Of a stretch of 60,341 nucleotides of DNA, positions 44,963 through 53,773 are shown piece after piece. This stretch comes from Bdellovibrionaceae bacterium UBA6776 (GTDB lineage: Bacteria > Bdellovibrionota > Bdellovibrionia > Bdellovibrionales > UBA1609), in assembly GCA_002453155.1 (NCBI GenBank), contig DKGG01000051.1:1-60341 (forward strand), written 5' to 3'. Each line of letters begins with the position of its first letter. Position 1 is the first letter of the stretch. Position numbers and translations under genes: made by a program. The notes beneath the pieces were generated by a model. That model was not told the origin of the DNA. It made no database searches and saw only the letters and a list, made by a program, of their open reading frames with translations.

Positions 44963-46385
44963 AAATTGGGAATCTGTTATTGGTTTGGAAATTCATGCTC
45001 AGTTGGCAACAAAGAGCAAAATGTTTTCATCAGACTCCACGGCATTTGCAGCGGGAGACAATGAAAACGTCAGTCCCGTCAGCTTAGGATTGCCTGGAGC
45101 CTTGCCCGTTGTAAACAAACAGGCCGTTGAATTGTCCATTAAAATGGGTCTTGCGTTAAACTGCGAGATTCGCGAAGTTTCAAGATTTGCGCGCAAAAAC
45201 TATTTTTATCCTGATTTGCCAAAAGGGTATCAAATTTCCCAATATGACGAGCCTTTGTGCGAAGAAGGGTTTGTTGAGTTTTACGTAGATGGGGAAAAGA
45301 AAAAGATTCGCATCGAAAGAGCTCACATGGAAGAGGATGCGGGAAAAAGCACTCACCATGGTGGACACTCTTTGATCAATCTAAATCGCGCTGGCGTTCC
45401 CTTGTTAGAGATTGTTTCGGGTCCGGATTTAAGAACTCCCCAAGAAGCTGCGGAATATGCTCGAACCGTTCGACAAATTTTGCGCTATTTGGATGTTTGT
45501 GATGGAAACCTTGAAGAAGGATCCATGAGATGCGATTGCAACGTGAGCATTCGTGAGGTGGGTGCTCCAAAATTTGGAACCAAAGTGGAATTGAAGAACA
45601 TCAATTCGTTCCGCTTTGTGGAAAAAGCATTGGAGTATGAAATTCAAAGACAAATTGATTGTAAAGAATCGGGTGAAGAAATTTTTCAAGAGACGCGACT
45701 TTATGATTCGACCAAAAACAAAACTTTTTCTATGAGATCCAAAGAAGAAGCGCACGATTACAGATATTTTGTAGATCCGGATTTGTTGGCGGTTCGTGTG
45801 AATGAGGCCTGGGTTTCCAAAGTGCGAGAATCTTTGCCAGAGTTGCCCTTGGCTCGTGCGGAGCGGTTTCAATCAGAATATGAACTTCCTCAGTACGACG
45901 CTTTGATTTTAACTCAGGAAAAAGCCTTGGCGGACTACTTTGAACAGGCGGTCAAAAAGTCCTCCCAACCGAAGGCCACTTCGAACTGGGTGATGACAGA
46001 ACTGCTTCGAATGCTCAATGAAGAGAAAAAAGAAATTTCTGACTCCCCGATTTCTTCGGACCACCTTGCAGAGTTGGTACTGATGATTGAGAAAAAAGAA
46101 ATTTCCGGAAAAATGGCCAAACAGGTTTTTCAAGAAATGTGGAAAACCTCAAAGTCTCCAAAAGACTTGGTGAAAGCCTTGGGCTTGAGTCAAATTACGG
46201 ATGAATCGGAAATAGAAAAGATTGTGGACAAGGTTTTGGCGGCCAATGAAAAAGCTGTGGAAGATTATCGATCCGGAAAGACCAAGCTGTATGGATTCTT
46301 TGTGGGTCAGGCCATGAAGGAGTCCAAAGGTCAGGCAAGCCCCGAAACTCTAAATAAAATCTTGAAAGCTCGTCTGGATTCTTAA
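44952..46385 (+). CDS. gatB: Asp/Glu-tRNA amidotransferase subunit B
   Basis: tRNA-binding and kinase-like subunit; 477 residues. Motifs: VIGLEIHAQLATKSKMF, CLGLPGALPVVNK-type start, YFYPDLPKGYQISQYD, RAHMEEDAGKSTHH and GVPLLEIVSGPD, and the C-terminal YqeY-like helical tail. Its stop overlaps the Ppx ATG by one base. A complete gatCAB set implies that at least one of GlnRS or AsnRS is absent or supplemented. Confidence 0.97.
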   Translation: MATKNWESVIGLEIHAQLATKSKMFSSDSTAFAAGDNENVSPVSLGLPGALPVVNKQAVELSIKMGLALNCEIREVSRFARKNYFYPDLPKGYQISQYDEPLCEEGFVEFYVDGEKKKIRIERAHMEEDAGKSTHHGGHSLINLNRAGVPLLEIVSGPDLRTPQEAAEYARTVRQILRYLDVCDGNLEEGSMRCDCNVSIREVGAPKFGTKVELKNINSFRFVEKALEYEIQRQIDCKESGEEIFQETRLYDSTKNKTFSMRSKEEAHDYRYFVDPDLLAVRVNEAWVSKVRESLPELPLARAERFQSEYELPQYDALILTQEKALADYFEQAVKKSSQPKATSNWVMTELLRMLNEEKKEISDSPISSDHLAELVLMIEKKEISGKMAKQVFQEMWKTSKSPKDLVKALGLSQITDESEIEKIVDKVLAANEKAVEDYRSGKTKLYGFFVGQAMKESKGQASPETLNKILKARLDS

Positions 46386-47284
46386 TGAGAATTGCGGGAT
46401 TGGATTTTGGCTCAAATACTACGCTTTTGTTGATTGCGGATGTTGTGGATGGAAAAGTGGTGAATGTTTTGTGTGACGAGACACGAATCACAAAAATGGG
46501 CCAAGGGGTTCATAAATCCAAAAAATTTCATCCGGACTCTTTGGCTCGCGTGGAGCAAGCGCTTAAAGATTACGAAAAACTCATTCAAAAATTTCAGCCA
46601 GACAAAGTGTGTGGAGTGGCAACCAGTGCGGCACGAGATGTAGAAAACTCCCACGTTCTTTTTGAAATGGCAAAAAGTCATGGAGTTCCTATCGAAGTGA
46701 TTTCAGGAACTCGAGAGGCGGAGCTCACCTTTCGAGGGGCCTTTGCGGATCGCGCACCAGAGGCAAATTCTTGTGTTATCGATGTGGGTGGAGGTTCTAC
46801 TGAATTGATATTTAAAGATGGCGAAAAAATTGTTGGGCAAAGCATCGATGTAGGAAGTGTGCGTTTGATGGATTTGTATGGGGAATCTGATCCCATGGAT
46901 CAAGAATCTTTTCAACAGATGCGAAACTACGTGCGCGAGCGACTGAATCCAGATTGGAAAAGTCAAAATTTCGAACATGGAGTCGCCGTTGCCGGCACTC
47001 CCACAATTCTTGCAGCCATGGAAATGGGATTGAAAGATTTCGATTGTGAAAAAGTGGATGGATTTCGCCTTGAGAAAAAGACTTTGCAAGATTGGATGTC
47101 AAAGCTTCAGAAGATGTCATTGAATGAACGTGAACAGATTGTAGGTTTGCCAAAGGGCCGTGCAGATGTGATCGTTGCAGGATGTGCCATCTTATTTGAG
47201 TTTCTAGATTTTATTGGACTCGAAAGTTTAGAGGTTTCTATTCGGGGGGTTCGTTTTGGCGTTGTTTTGGATCAAGCGCATTAG
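46385..47284 (+). CDS. ppx: Ppx/GppA-type exopolyphosphatase
   Basis: Acts on polyphosphate and/or pppGpp; 299 residues, the short two-domain form. Actin-like ATPase fold: LDFGSNTTLLLIADV, the arginine-containing TSAARDVENSH, GTREAELTFRGAF and VIDVGGGSTELIF. The later HD-like and C-terminal domains of E. coli Ppx are missing, as in compact homologues. Its end overlaps the next gene by 29 bp. Possible role in stress or phosphate control. Whether it prefers polyphosphate or pppGpp is not decided. Confidence 0.93.
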   Translation: MRIAGLDFGSNTTLLLIADVVDGKVVNVLCDETRITKMGQGVHKSKKFHPDSLARVEQALKDYEKLIQKFQPDKVCGVATSAARDVENSHVLFEMAKSHGVPIEVISGTREAELTFRGAFADRAPEANSCVIDVGGGSTELIFKDGEKIVGQSIDVGSVRLMDLYGESDPMDQESFQQMRNYVRERLNPDWKSQNFEHGVAVAGTPTILAAMEMGLKDFDCEKVDGFRLEKKTLQDWMSKLQKMSLNEREQIVGLPKGRADVIVAGCAILFEFLDFIGLESLEVSIRGVRFGVVLDQAH

Positions 47285-47828
47285 TGTCTTAACCTTTGTT
47301 TTGTTCCCAAGTTTAGTTTGGGGACGATCGTATAAGGATTTCTCTCAATCAAAGGCTCGGATCGGTGAAGGCAAAATCTTAACCTTATATTTAGCATATA
47401 CGGATGAAGATCGATCTTTAGGTTTGATGCGTGCAAAGTCTTTGGGACAGGATGAGGGTGTCCTTTTTATATTTGAAGATGCCGAACCTTTAAATTTTTG
47501 GATGAAGAATACATTTCTTCCTTTAAGTATTGGTTTTTTCAATAAGGATGGAATTCTTAATGAAGTCTTAGATATGACTCCAGTAAAGTCGGTGCTTCAG
47601 ATGGAAATTCCTCGATATCCCAGTAAAAATCCGGCCCGTTATGCATTGGAAATGAATCAAGGTTGGTTTGCTCGCAGTCACGTTCGTCCAGGATGTCCTC
47701 TTCATTTGATTGATATAAATAAGACGATAAAGTCCCTCTCCGACCTTTCTCCAGCTCTTAAAAAGTCTCTTTTGAAGCTAGGCGAGCATCGGAAATGCGC
47801 TCCTGTAGGCGCGTCCAAGGGAAACTAG
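47256..47828 (+). CDS. Exported DUF192 protein
   Basis: A 190-residue protein: N-terminal hydrophobic signal (residues about 5-21, ending LVWG), then a DUF192 domain. LYLAYTDEDRSLGLMRAKSLGQDEGVLFIFEDAEPLNFWMKNT is the family core (described here as motif positions only), followed by MDMTPVKSV-like strands. Function unknown; family members occur in archaea and bacteria, sometimes near nitrogen or envelope genes. Translation starts at TTG 47256 with gggggg five bases upstream, inside the end of the ppx gene, so it is coupled. Confidence 0.88.
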   Translation: MALFWIKRISVLTFVLFPSLVWGRSYKDFSQSKARIGEGKILTLYLAYTDEDRSLGLMRAKSLGQDEGVLFIFEDAEPLNFWMKNTFLPLSIGFFNKDGILNEVLDMTPVKSVLQMEIPRYPSKNPARYALEMNQGWFARSHVRPGCPLHLIDINKTIKSLSDLSPALKKSLLKLGEHRKCAPVGASKGN

Positions 47829-47931
47829 ACCTAAGACCAACGTCCGGCTTTCTTTTTTGTATTTTTCAAGGATCAGTGCCTGTGATGTAATTGAATGGAG
47901 AGAGAACTCTATACATTGAGGTGATCGCAAC

Positions 47932-49413
47932 ATGAAATTGAGTCAGCTGATAATTCTATTATTTTCCGTGATGTCACTATCGATTTTGCCTGCGTGTACA
48001 AGCAGTCAAACCGATGGAGACGAAGCTTCTGCTGAAGTGACCGATGAAAGTTTGGAGATGGCCGAAGCCGTAGATAATAATGATGATCTGGCTTTGGATC
48101 TGGACGGTGGAGATGACGCCTTCGCAGATTTCGATGCTCAAAGTTTGGATGCGGGACTTGGTGAAGGCGATTCCTCTACGGATATGGCTTTTTCTGACGA
48201 CATAGCTTCTCCTGAGATTGGTGCGGATGATTTGTCAGAGGTCCCCTTGGCGGAATCGGCCCCCTCGGAACCTCCACTTGAAGATTTGGCTCCTGACTTC
48301 AGTGCACAGCCCGATCAGTTTGCCGACAACACAGAAACTCCTAGCGAAGATGGAATGGCGCTGGATGACACCACTCCAGAGTTTGGCGCTCCGGTTGAAT
48401 CTGCTCAAATTGACTTGGGTGGAGACACCACTCCTGAGCCTAGCTTTGTGGAATCTGAGGAGAGCTTTGCCTCTACAGATGTAGATACAGGATCTGAAGA
48501 GTCGAGTTCATCATATATCCCTTTGAAGAAAATGATTTCCACTCCGTACAAACACAATGGAACTCCTGTGAATGCCTTGTACATGGCTCGAGATGGCGAC
48601 ACTTTGGAATCCATCAGTCAAAAAATATTTGGTGGAAACCGAGTGGATGAACTTTGTTCGATCAATGCTTACAATTGTTCTCGAGGAATCAAGGTTGGTG
48701 ACAAGTACTATTACAATTCTCCTCAACGTCCCAACGATATGGATACCGTTAAAACCTTTTATGAAGACGCGGGAATTCCAGCACAAACTTACATGACCCA
48801 AGAAGGGGACAACATCCGTAATCTTGGAAAGACATTGCTTGGAAATCAAAGAAGCTGGATGGAGTTGTGGGCCACAAACATGAACGTGGAATCCAAAGGA
48901 GAATTGGCTGGTGGGATTGCCCTCCAATATTGGCCATCTACTTCGGCTCCTGTGATGCCAACGATGGCACAAGCCGAAGCTCCGGCACCGGCAGAACCAG
49001 CAGTTCCAGATATTCCTGAAACTCCTCAAATGCCAGAGGCAAATGAACCACCTTCTCCTCCTGCAATGGATGAGATGGCGGCGAACGACATTCCAGAAAT
49101 GCCATCTATGGATGAAAATATTCCCCAAGATGATTTTGCACAAAGTGATTCATCACAAGCCGCGGGTATGGGAACTATTGAGCCACCGCCGCCGCCACCA
49201 CCTCCTCCTGCGCCTCCGGTTCAAAACAACCGTCCGCCTGAGCCCGTTGATGTTGCAGCCAATGATTCCTTCGAAGATCCCAACCAAACGATGGCTTTGG
49301 GAGTGGGAGCGATCTTGCTGCTTGCGAGTGTGATTTTGTTCATCGCCATTCGCAAACGCCGCGCCCGTCGCCCGGTGGATTTTAACACCACCACTCAAAC
49401 CCAAATCGAATAA
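47932..49413 (+). CDS. Lipoprotein with LysM-like modules, acidic N-region and C-terminal membrane helix
   Basis: A 493-residue protein. Signal peptide with lipobox LPAC (about residue 22); residues 25-195 are a low-complexity acidic and Ser-rich linker; residues about 210-265 (YMARDGDTLESISQKIFGGN) and 285-335 (MTQEGDNIRNLGKTLLGNQ) are two LysM-like modules; residues about 345-440 are Pro/Ala-rich; near 455-475 a hydrophobic helix (LGVGAILLLASVILFIAI) is followed by RKRRARRP. Having both a lipobox and a C-terminal membrane span with a basic tail would place it in the inner membrane reaching the wall. No family recognised. A perfect terminator follows. Confidence 0.85.
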   Translation: MKLSQLIILLFSVMSLSILPACTSSQTDGDEASAEVTDESLEMAEAVDNNDDLALDLDGGDDAFADFDAQSLDAGLGEGDSSTDMAFSDDIASPEIGADDLSEVPLAESAPSEPPLEDLAPDFSAQPDQFADNTETPSEDGMALDDTTPEFGAPVESAQIDLGGDTTPEPSFVESEESFASTDVDTGSEESSSSYIPLKKMISTPYKHNGTPVNALYMARDGDTLESISQKIFGGNRVDELCSINAYNCSRGIKVGDKYYYNSPQRPNDMDTVKTFYEDAGIPAQTYMTQEGDNIRNLGKTLLGNQRSWMELWATNMNVESKGELAGGIALQYWPSTSAPVMPTMAQAEAPAPAEPAVPDIPETPQMPEANEPPSPPAMDEMAANDIPEMPSMDENIPQDDFAQSDSSQAAGMGTIEPPPPPPPPPAPPVQNNRPPEPVDVAANDSFEDPNQTMALGVGAILLLASVILFIAIRKRRARRPVDFNTTTQTQIE

Positions 49414-49454
49414 CGAAAAAGGTGCCAGGTACCAAAATCTGTAATCACCGCGTT

Positions 49455-49492
49455 AAAAGAAAAGCTGACCTCTGGGTCAGCTTTTCTTTTTT
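49455..49492 (+). terminator. Strong intrinsic terminator after the LysM-like gene
   Basis: A perfect 16-bp stem (starting aaaagaaaagctgacc) with a 4-nt loop tctg, ending in a T run. It is A/T-symmetric enough that the complementary strand also has a T run, so it may also serve the convergent PilZ gene. Just upstream is the motif ggtgccaggtacc. Confidence 0.95.
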
Positions 49493-49513
49493 GTAAAATT
49501 AAAAGGTAAAGGC

Positions 49514-49882
49514 TTAAGCGACTTGCTTTAGAATGTTGTCTAAAACTTCTTTGCGACATTCCCGCTTGGTTTCGACAAAGTACATAAGGTCATCGACAAT
49601 TTGAGTGTCTCGTTTGTTGAAAGGTTGGAACTCAATCCCGCAACCATCTTTGTTCTTCCAAATTACAGTGCCGGTCATCTTTCTTTGCCGTTCACTCACC
49701 TGAAAGGTAATGATCAGTTTGTCTTCAGGGGCAAGGTCATCAATGTTGGTTTCGAGAAAGGCACCTGTCAGGCTGATGTTCTTAAGAACACCTTTAGAAT
49801 CTTGACGAGCGTAGCTTTTGCGAAAATCCACTTTTAAGACAAGAGGCAGGCGCTTGGCCGGTTTCTTTGCAGTTTCTTGCAT
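49514..49882 (-). CDS. PilZ-domain protein with non-canonical c-di-GMP motif
   Basis: A 122-residue cytoplasmic protein. The (D/N)xSxxG part is present as NISLTGAFLET (about residues 35-40), and GCGIEFQPF and GTVIWKN fit the beta-barrel. The RxxxR half is not canonical: the closest arginines (about 21 and 26, FRKSYAR) are separated by four residues. PilZ proteins in Bdellovibrio control motility and attachment; c-di-GMP binding here needs testing. Convergent with the LysM-like gene. Confidence 0.87.
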   Translation of the reverse strand: MQETAKKPAKRLPLVLKVDFRKSYARQDSKGVLKNISLTGAFLETNIDDLAPEDKLIITFQVSERQRKMTGTVIWKNKDGCGIEFQPFNKRDTQIVDDLMYFVETKRECRKEVLDNILKQVA

Positions 49883-49992
49883 AATAAATCCTCCGAGTAT
49901 TGGATCGGAAGAACATGGAAAAAGTTAAGCATTTTAGGGGGTTATTTTAAAATTCGGCTAAAACTTCGACGTTTTTCGAAAGATGGAACCTG

Positions 49993-50148
49993 ATGCGCAG
50001 CAAAAAAATCTCAGATTGGTTCAAACAGGACCCTTTTCGTTGGCTTTTTGACCAATTGGACGTAACCTACATAAGCTTTTCTCGGGCGAAGTCCCTCAAA
50101 AGGGCCATAGATGCCTTCCAGAAGAGCAGATCCAAACACATCTATTAA
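49993..50148 (+). CDS. Small ORF upstream of rho (possible leader peptide)
   Basis: A 51-codon ORF, MRSKKISDWFKQDPFRWLF continuing to KSRSKHIY, not reported by the longer-ORF criteria. It is basic, starts with ATG after the weak site gatgga, and lies in the otherwise empty 325-bp gap between the PilZ gene and rho, 59 bp before rho. E. coli also has a rho leader peptide (rhoL), but I see no sequence likeness. It could be a leader ORF, a small protein or chance. Confidence 0.4.
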   Translation: MRSKKISDWFKQDPFRWLFDQLDVTYISFSRAKSLKRAIDAFQKSRSKHIY

Positions 50149-50207
50149 TATAAAATCAAAGTATCAGAACAAGATCTCTATTAACGAAATCAAAGGACAA
50201 ATAAAAA

Positions 50208-51863
50208 ATGGACGAGAAAACTTCGCAAACGGATCCAGCCGAGAAGCCGGCCAAAAAAACGAGTGCTAAATCCGCTGCAAAAGCCGAAACCTCCGAAAAG
50301 GCTACCGCTTCCACAGAATCCACCGAGTCTTCCACAAAATCAGAAAAATCAGAAAGACCTGAAAGGTCAGAATCTCGATCTGAAGGTCGTTCCGAGAGTG
50401 GTGGAAAAAGGGAGCTTCGATCCGAGCGCCATTTTCGAGGCCGAAGTGGTGGTGGTCGAAACAACCAACGCAACAAAGGCCGAAATCGAAACAACAATTA
50501 CAACAACCCCAATTCAGATCCCAACAGTGGATACCATGGATCGGATGATTCCGATGAAACTCCACAACAGGTCGTAGATCTTTCCGACATCAATCTAACG
50601 GATGAGGAGAAAAAGGATCTTAGCTCCAAGCATTTGAAGTCCAAAGACATTCGCGAACTCACTCAATTGGCTATGAAATTAAAAATTGAAAATGCTGCCG
50701 GTCTTAGACGTCAGGACATGGTGTTTGAAGTTCTTAAAAGAGCTGCTCAATTGGGAGACATCTTTGGAAATGGAGTTTTGGAAATCCTTCCTGACGGTTA
50801 CGGTTTCTTAAGATCGCCAGATTACAACTACCTTCCGGGTCCAGATGATATTTATGTCAGTCCTTCGCAAATTCGTCGCTTTGGCCTTCGAACAGGAGAC
50901 ACCGTTAGCGGAACCGTTCGACCTCCAAAAGATGGCGAACGCTATTTTGCGCTTCTCAAAGTAGATACTTTGAACTTTGAGCCCCTTGAAAAGGCCAAAG
51001 ACAAAATCCTTTTTGACAACCTAACACCTCTTTATCCTAACGAGCGTTTGAAGTTGGAATACACTCCAAACGAATACACCACTCGAGTGGTGGATTTGAT
51101 GGCGCCTCTTGGAAAAGGACAGCGGGCATTGATTGTGGCTCCGCCGCGAACGGGGAAAACGGTTTTGATGCAAAACATTGCCAATGCCATTGCCCACAAT
51201 CATCCTGAAGTGACTTTGATTGTGCTTCTGATTGATGAGCGCCCTGAAGAAGTGACAGACATGCTCCGTAACGTAAAAGGTGAAGTGGTCAGTTCAACGT
51301 TTGATGAGCCTCCCACTCGCCACGTTCAAGTTGCAGAGATGGTCATCGAAAAGGCCAAGAGATTGGTGGAGCACAAACACGATGTTGTGATCTTGCTCGA
51401 TTCAATCACTCGTTTGGCAAGAGCTTACAACACCGTGGTTCCCCCATCTGGAAAGATTCTTTCTGGTGGTGTGGACTCCAACGCTCTCCACAAACCGAAA
51501 CGATTCTTTGGAGCCGCTCGAAATATTGAAGAGGGTGGAAGCTTGACCATCATTGCAACGGCTTTGATCGATACCGGTTCTCGAATGGATGAAGTGATTT
51601 TCGAGGAGTTCAAAGGAACGGGCAATGCGGAAATTCATTTGGATCGCAAGCTGATGGAAAAACGTATCTTTCCATGTATGGACATCAATAAGTCCGGAAC
51701 TCGAAAAGAAGACTTACTTGTGGACAAGGCGGATCTCAATCGGTTGTGGATTTTGAGAAAAGTTTTAGCTCCAATGAATGTGGTCGACAGCATGGAATTC
51801 TTGATTGGAAAACTTGAGTCAACAAAGACCAACACGGACTTTTTGACCTCAATGAGTGGATAG
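50208..51863 (+). CDS. rho: Transcription termination factor Rho, extended N-terminus
   Basis: RNA-dependent ATPase helicase ending transcription; 551 residues, about 130 longer than E. coli Rho. Residues 1-130 are a charged low-complexity extension: Lys/Thr/Ser/Glu-rich, then Arg/Gly/Asn-rich (RGRSGGGRNNQRNKGRNRN). The conserved core follows: Rho N-terminal helical region, RNA-binding CSD region (GVLEILPDGYGFLRS), Walker A APPRTGKTVLMQ, LIDERPEEVTDM and LDSITRLARAYN, GGVDSNALHKPKRFFGAARN. Such extensions are common in high-GC or Asn-rich Rho proteins and can promote phase separation or RNA binding. prfA starts 1 base after the stop. Confidence 0.96.
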   Translation: MDEKTSQTDPAEKPAKKTSAKSAAKAETSEKATASTESTESSTKSEKSERPERSESRSEGRSESGGKRELRSERHFRGRSGGGRNNQRNKGRNRNNNYNNPNSDPNSGYHGSDDSDETPQQVVDLSDINLTDEEKKDLSSKHLKSKDIRELTQLAMKLKIENAAGLRRQDMVFEVLKRAAQLGDIFGNGVLEILPDGYGFLRSPDYNYLPGPDDIYVSPSQIRRFGLRTGDTVSGTVRPPKDGERYFALLKVDTLNFEPLEKAKDKILFDNLTPLYPNERLKLEYTPNEYTTRVVDLMAPLGKGQRALIVAPPRTGKTVLMQNIANAIAHNHPEVTLIVLLIDERPEEVTDMLRNVKGEVVSSTFDEPPTRHVQVAEMVIEKAKRLVEHKHDVVILLDSITRLARAYNTVVPPSGKILSGGVDSNALHKPKRFFGAARNIEEGGSLTIIATALIDTGSRMDEVIFEEFKGTGNAEIHLDRKLMEKRIFPCMDINKSGTRKEDLLVDKADLNRLWILRKVLAPMNVVDSMEFLIGKLESTKTNTDFLTSMSG

Positions 51864-51864
51864 T

Positions 51865-52938
51865 ATGTTCGAAAAACTGAATGAAGTGGAATCACGATAT
51901 GAGCAAATCAACCAGGCTTTGATGGAGCCTGGTGTCGCTGATGATCAGACAAAATATCGCAAAATGATGAAAGAGCTTTCTGAGCTTGAGAAAGTGGTCT
52001 CGGTCTTTCGCCAATTTAAAAAGGTTCGAGATAATATTCAGGGGAACAAACAAATTCTCTCTGAAGAAAAAGACGAAGACATGCGTGCCATGGCCAAGGA
52101 AGAGCTGTCAGAGCTTGAGGATGAAAAATCCACCTTGGAAGATCAACTCAAAATTCTACTTCTTCCCAAAGATCCCAATGACGAAAAAGATGTGATTTTA
52201 GAAATTCGGGCAGGCGCTGGTGGAGATGAAGCCAGCCTTTTCGCTTCAGAACTTTTTCGAGCTTACACCCATTATGCATCCACACATGGTTGGTCCATGG
52301 AAATCATGTCTCTTTCCGAGGGAAATGCCGGTGGCTATAAAGAGGTGATCGCTGAAATTCACGGGGAAGGTGTTTACTCTCGACTGAAATTTGAGAGTGG
52401 CGTCCACCGAGTTCAGCGAGTCCCAAAAACCGAAGCCTCTGGGAGAATTCACACCTCAACGGTAACTGTTGCGGTGATTCCAGAAGCGGAAGAAAATGAA
52501 ATTAAAATTGATCAGAATGATTTGAGAATTGATGTGATGAGAGCGAGCGGTGCCGGCGGTCAGTCGGTGAACCGAACGGAATCTGCTGTGCGCGTCACCC
52601 ATATTCCATCTGGAATCGTGGTGTACTGTCAGGAGGGAAAATCTCAACACTCCAACCGAGATAAAGCCTTAAAGATTTTGTACTCTCGGTTGTTGGCTCT
52701 TGAAGAAGAAAAGGCTCGGAAAGAGGCTTCTGATGCGCGACTTTCACAAATCGGAACGGGCGATCGCTCCGAGCGCATTCGAACTTACAATTTTCCACAA
52801 ACGCGAATCACAGATCATCGCATTGGATTGACGGTGCACTCTCTCAATGAAGTGATGGGCGGAGATATCAACCCATTGATTGATCCTTTGATCACTCACT
52901 TTCAAGCAGAAGCGCTAAAGAACCAGGCTGCCCGATGA
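51865..52938 (+). CDS. prfA: Peptide chain release factor 1
   Basis: Recognises UAA and UAG; 357 residues. GGQ at about residues 231-233 (SGAGGQSVNRTESAV), and the codon-recognition PxT motif as VPKTE, typical of RF1 (RF2 has SPF). I chose ATG 51865, directly after the rho stop; an upstream in-frame GTG lies inside rho. prmC, which methylates this GGQ glutamine, overlaps its end by 4 bp (ATGA), so the modifying enzyme is translationally coupled. Confidence 0.97.
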   Translation: MFEKLNEVESRYEQINQALMEPGVADDQTKYRKMMKELSELEKVVSVFRQFKKVRDNIQGNKQILSEEKDEDMRAMAKEELSELEDEKSTLEDQLKILLLPKDPNDEKDVILEIRAGAGGDEASLFASELFRAYTHYASTHGWSMEIMSLSEGNAGGYKEVIAEIHGEGVYSRLKFESGVHRVQRVPKTEASGRIHTSTVTVAVIPEAEENEIKIDQNDLRIDVMRASGAGGQSVNRTESAVRVTHIPSGIVVYCQEGKSQHSNRDKALKILYSRLLALEEEKARKEASDARLSQIGTGDRSERIRTYNFPQTRITDHRIGLTVHSLNEVMGGDINPLIDPLITHFQAEALKNQAAR

Positions 52939-53771
52939 GAACCTCTTTGTTTCAAGAGGAATTGATCGAATATTTCAAATCCATTGAAGTTGAAAATCCT
53001 CAATTGGAAGTCCGATGGATCTTAGAAAGCATCGGCTTAGAGCTATGGACGGAAGAAATTTCTGAAGACAAAAAAGAGTACTGTTGGAAAAGTGCAAAAA
53101 GACGATCCAACGGTGAGCCTTTGGCCTACATTCTGGGCTTAAAGGGTTTTTACAAAGATGAATTTGCGGTTCAGCCGGGAGTTTTGATTCCTCGTCCCGA
53201 AACAGAACTCTTGGTCACTCAATCTTTAGAGTGGCTGAAATCTAAAGAACTGTACGATCCTTTGATCTATGATTTTGGATGTGGAAGTGGCTGTGTGGGA
53301 CTTTCTATTTTGAGAGATTGCGTAGGCGCTCGACTTGTAGGTTTTGATATTGAAGACATTCCTATTCGGACATCCAATTGGAACAGCGAAAAATTGAGGT
53401 TTTCTGATCGTTCTGAATTTAAAAAGATTCCTGTGGAAGACATCAATGATTTGGAAATCTTCCCTCCGGATCTGATCGTGGCTAATCCACCTTACATCGC
53501 GCCAGATGATAAAGACATTTGTCCTCATGTTAAAAGTTTTGAGCCTCAATTTGCGTTGTTTGCCGAAGACAATGGGCTCGGAAAAATCAAATCTTGGGCA
53601 AAAAAATCAAATCAACTTTTAAAACCCGGTGGATTTTTGACATTTGAGTTTGGAAGAGGCCAAGAGGACGCGGTGTTTGAAATTTTTAAAAGTCTCAACT
53701 TTCAAGAAATTACTTTTCATAAAGATTTGGCAGGAATCACACGAACGGTTTCTGCGATTAAGGAGAGTTAA
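52935..53771 (+). CDS. prmC: Peptide chain release factor N5-glutamine methyltransferase
   Basis: Methylates the GGQ glutamine of PrfA and PrfB; 278 residues. SAM-binding motif YDFGCGSGCVGLSIL, the substrate-binding NPPYIAPDD (NPPY), and IPRPETELLV from the N-terminal domain. Coupled to prfA by ATGA and followed by murA after 2 bp. Normal HemK/PrmC length. Confidence 0.96.
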   Translation: MRTSLFQEELIEYFKSIEVENPQLEVRWILESIGLELWTEEISEDKKEYCWKSAKRRSNGEPLAYILGLKGFYKDEFAVQPGVLIPRPETELLVTQSLEWLKSKELYDPLIYDFGCGSGCVGLSILRDCVGARLVGFDIEDIPIRTSNWNSEKLRFSDRSEFKKIPVEDINDLEIFPPDLIVANPPYIAPDDKDICPHVKSFEPQFALFAEDNGLGKIKSWAKKSNQLLKPGGFLTFEFGRGQEDAVFEIFKSLNFQEITFHKDLAGITRTVSAIKES

Positions 53772-53773
53772 CT

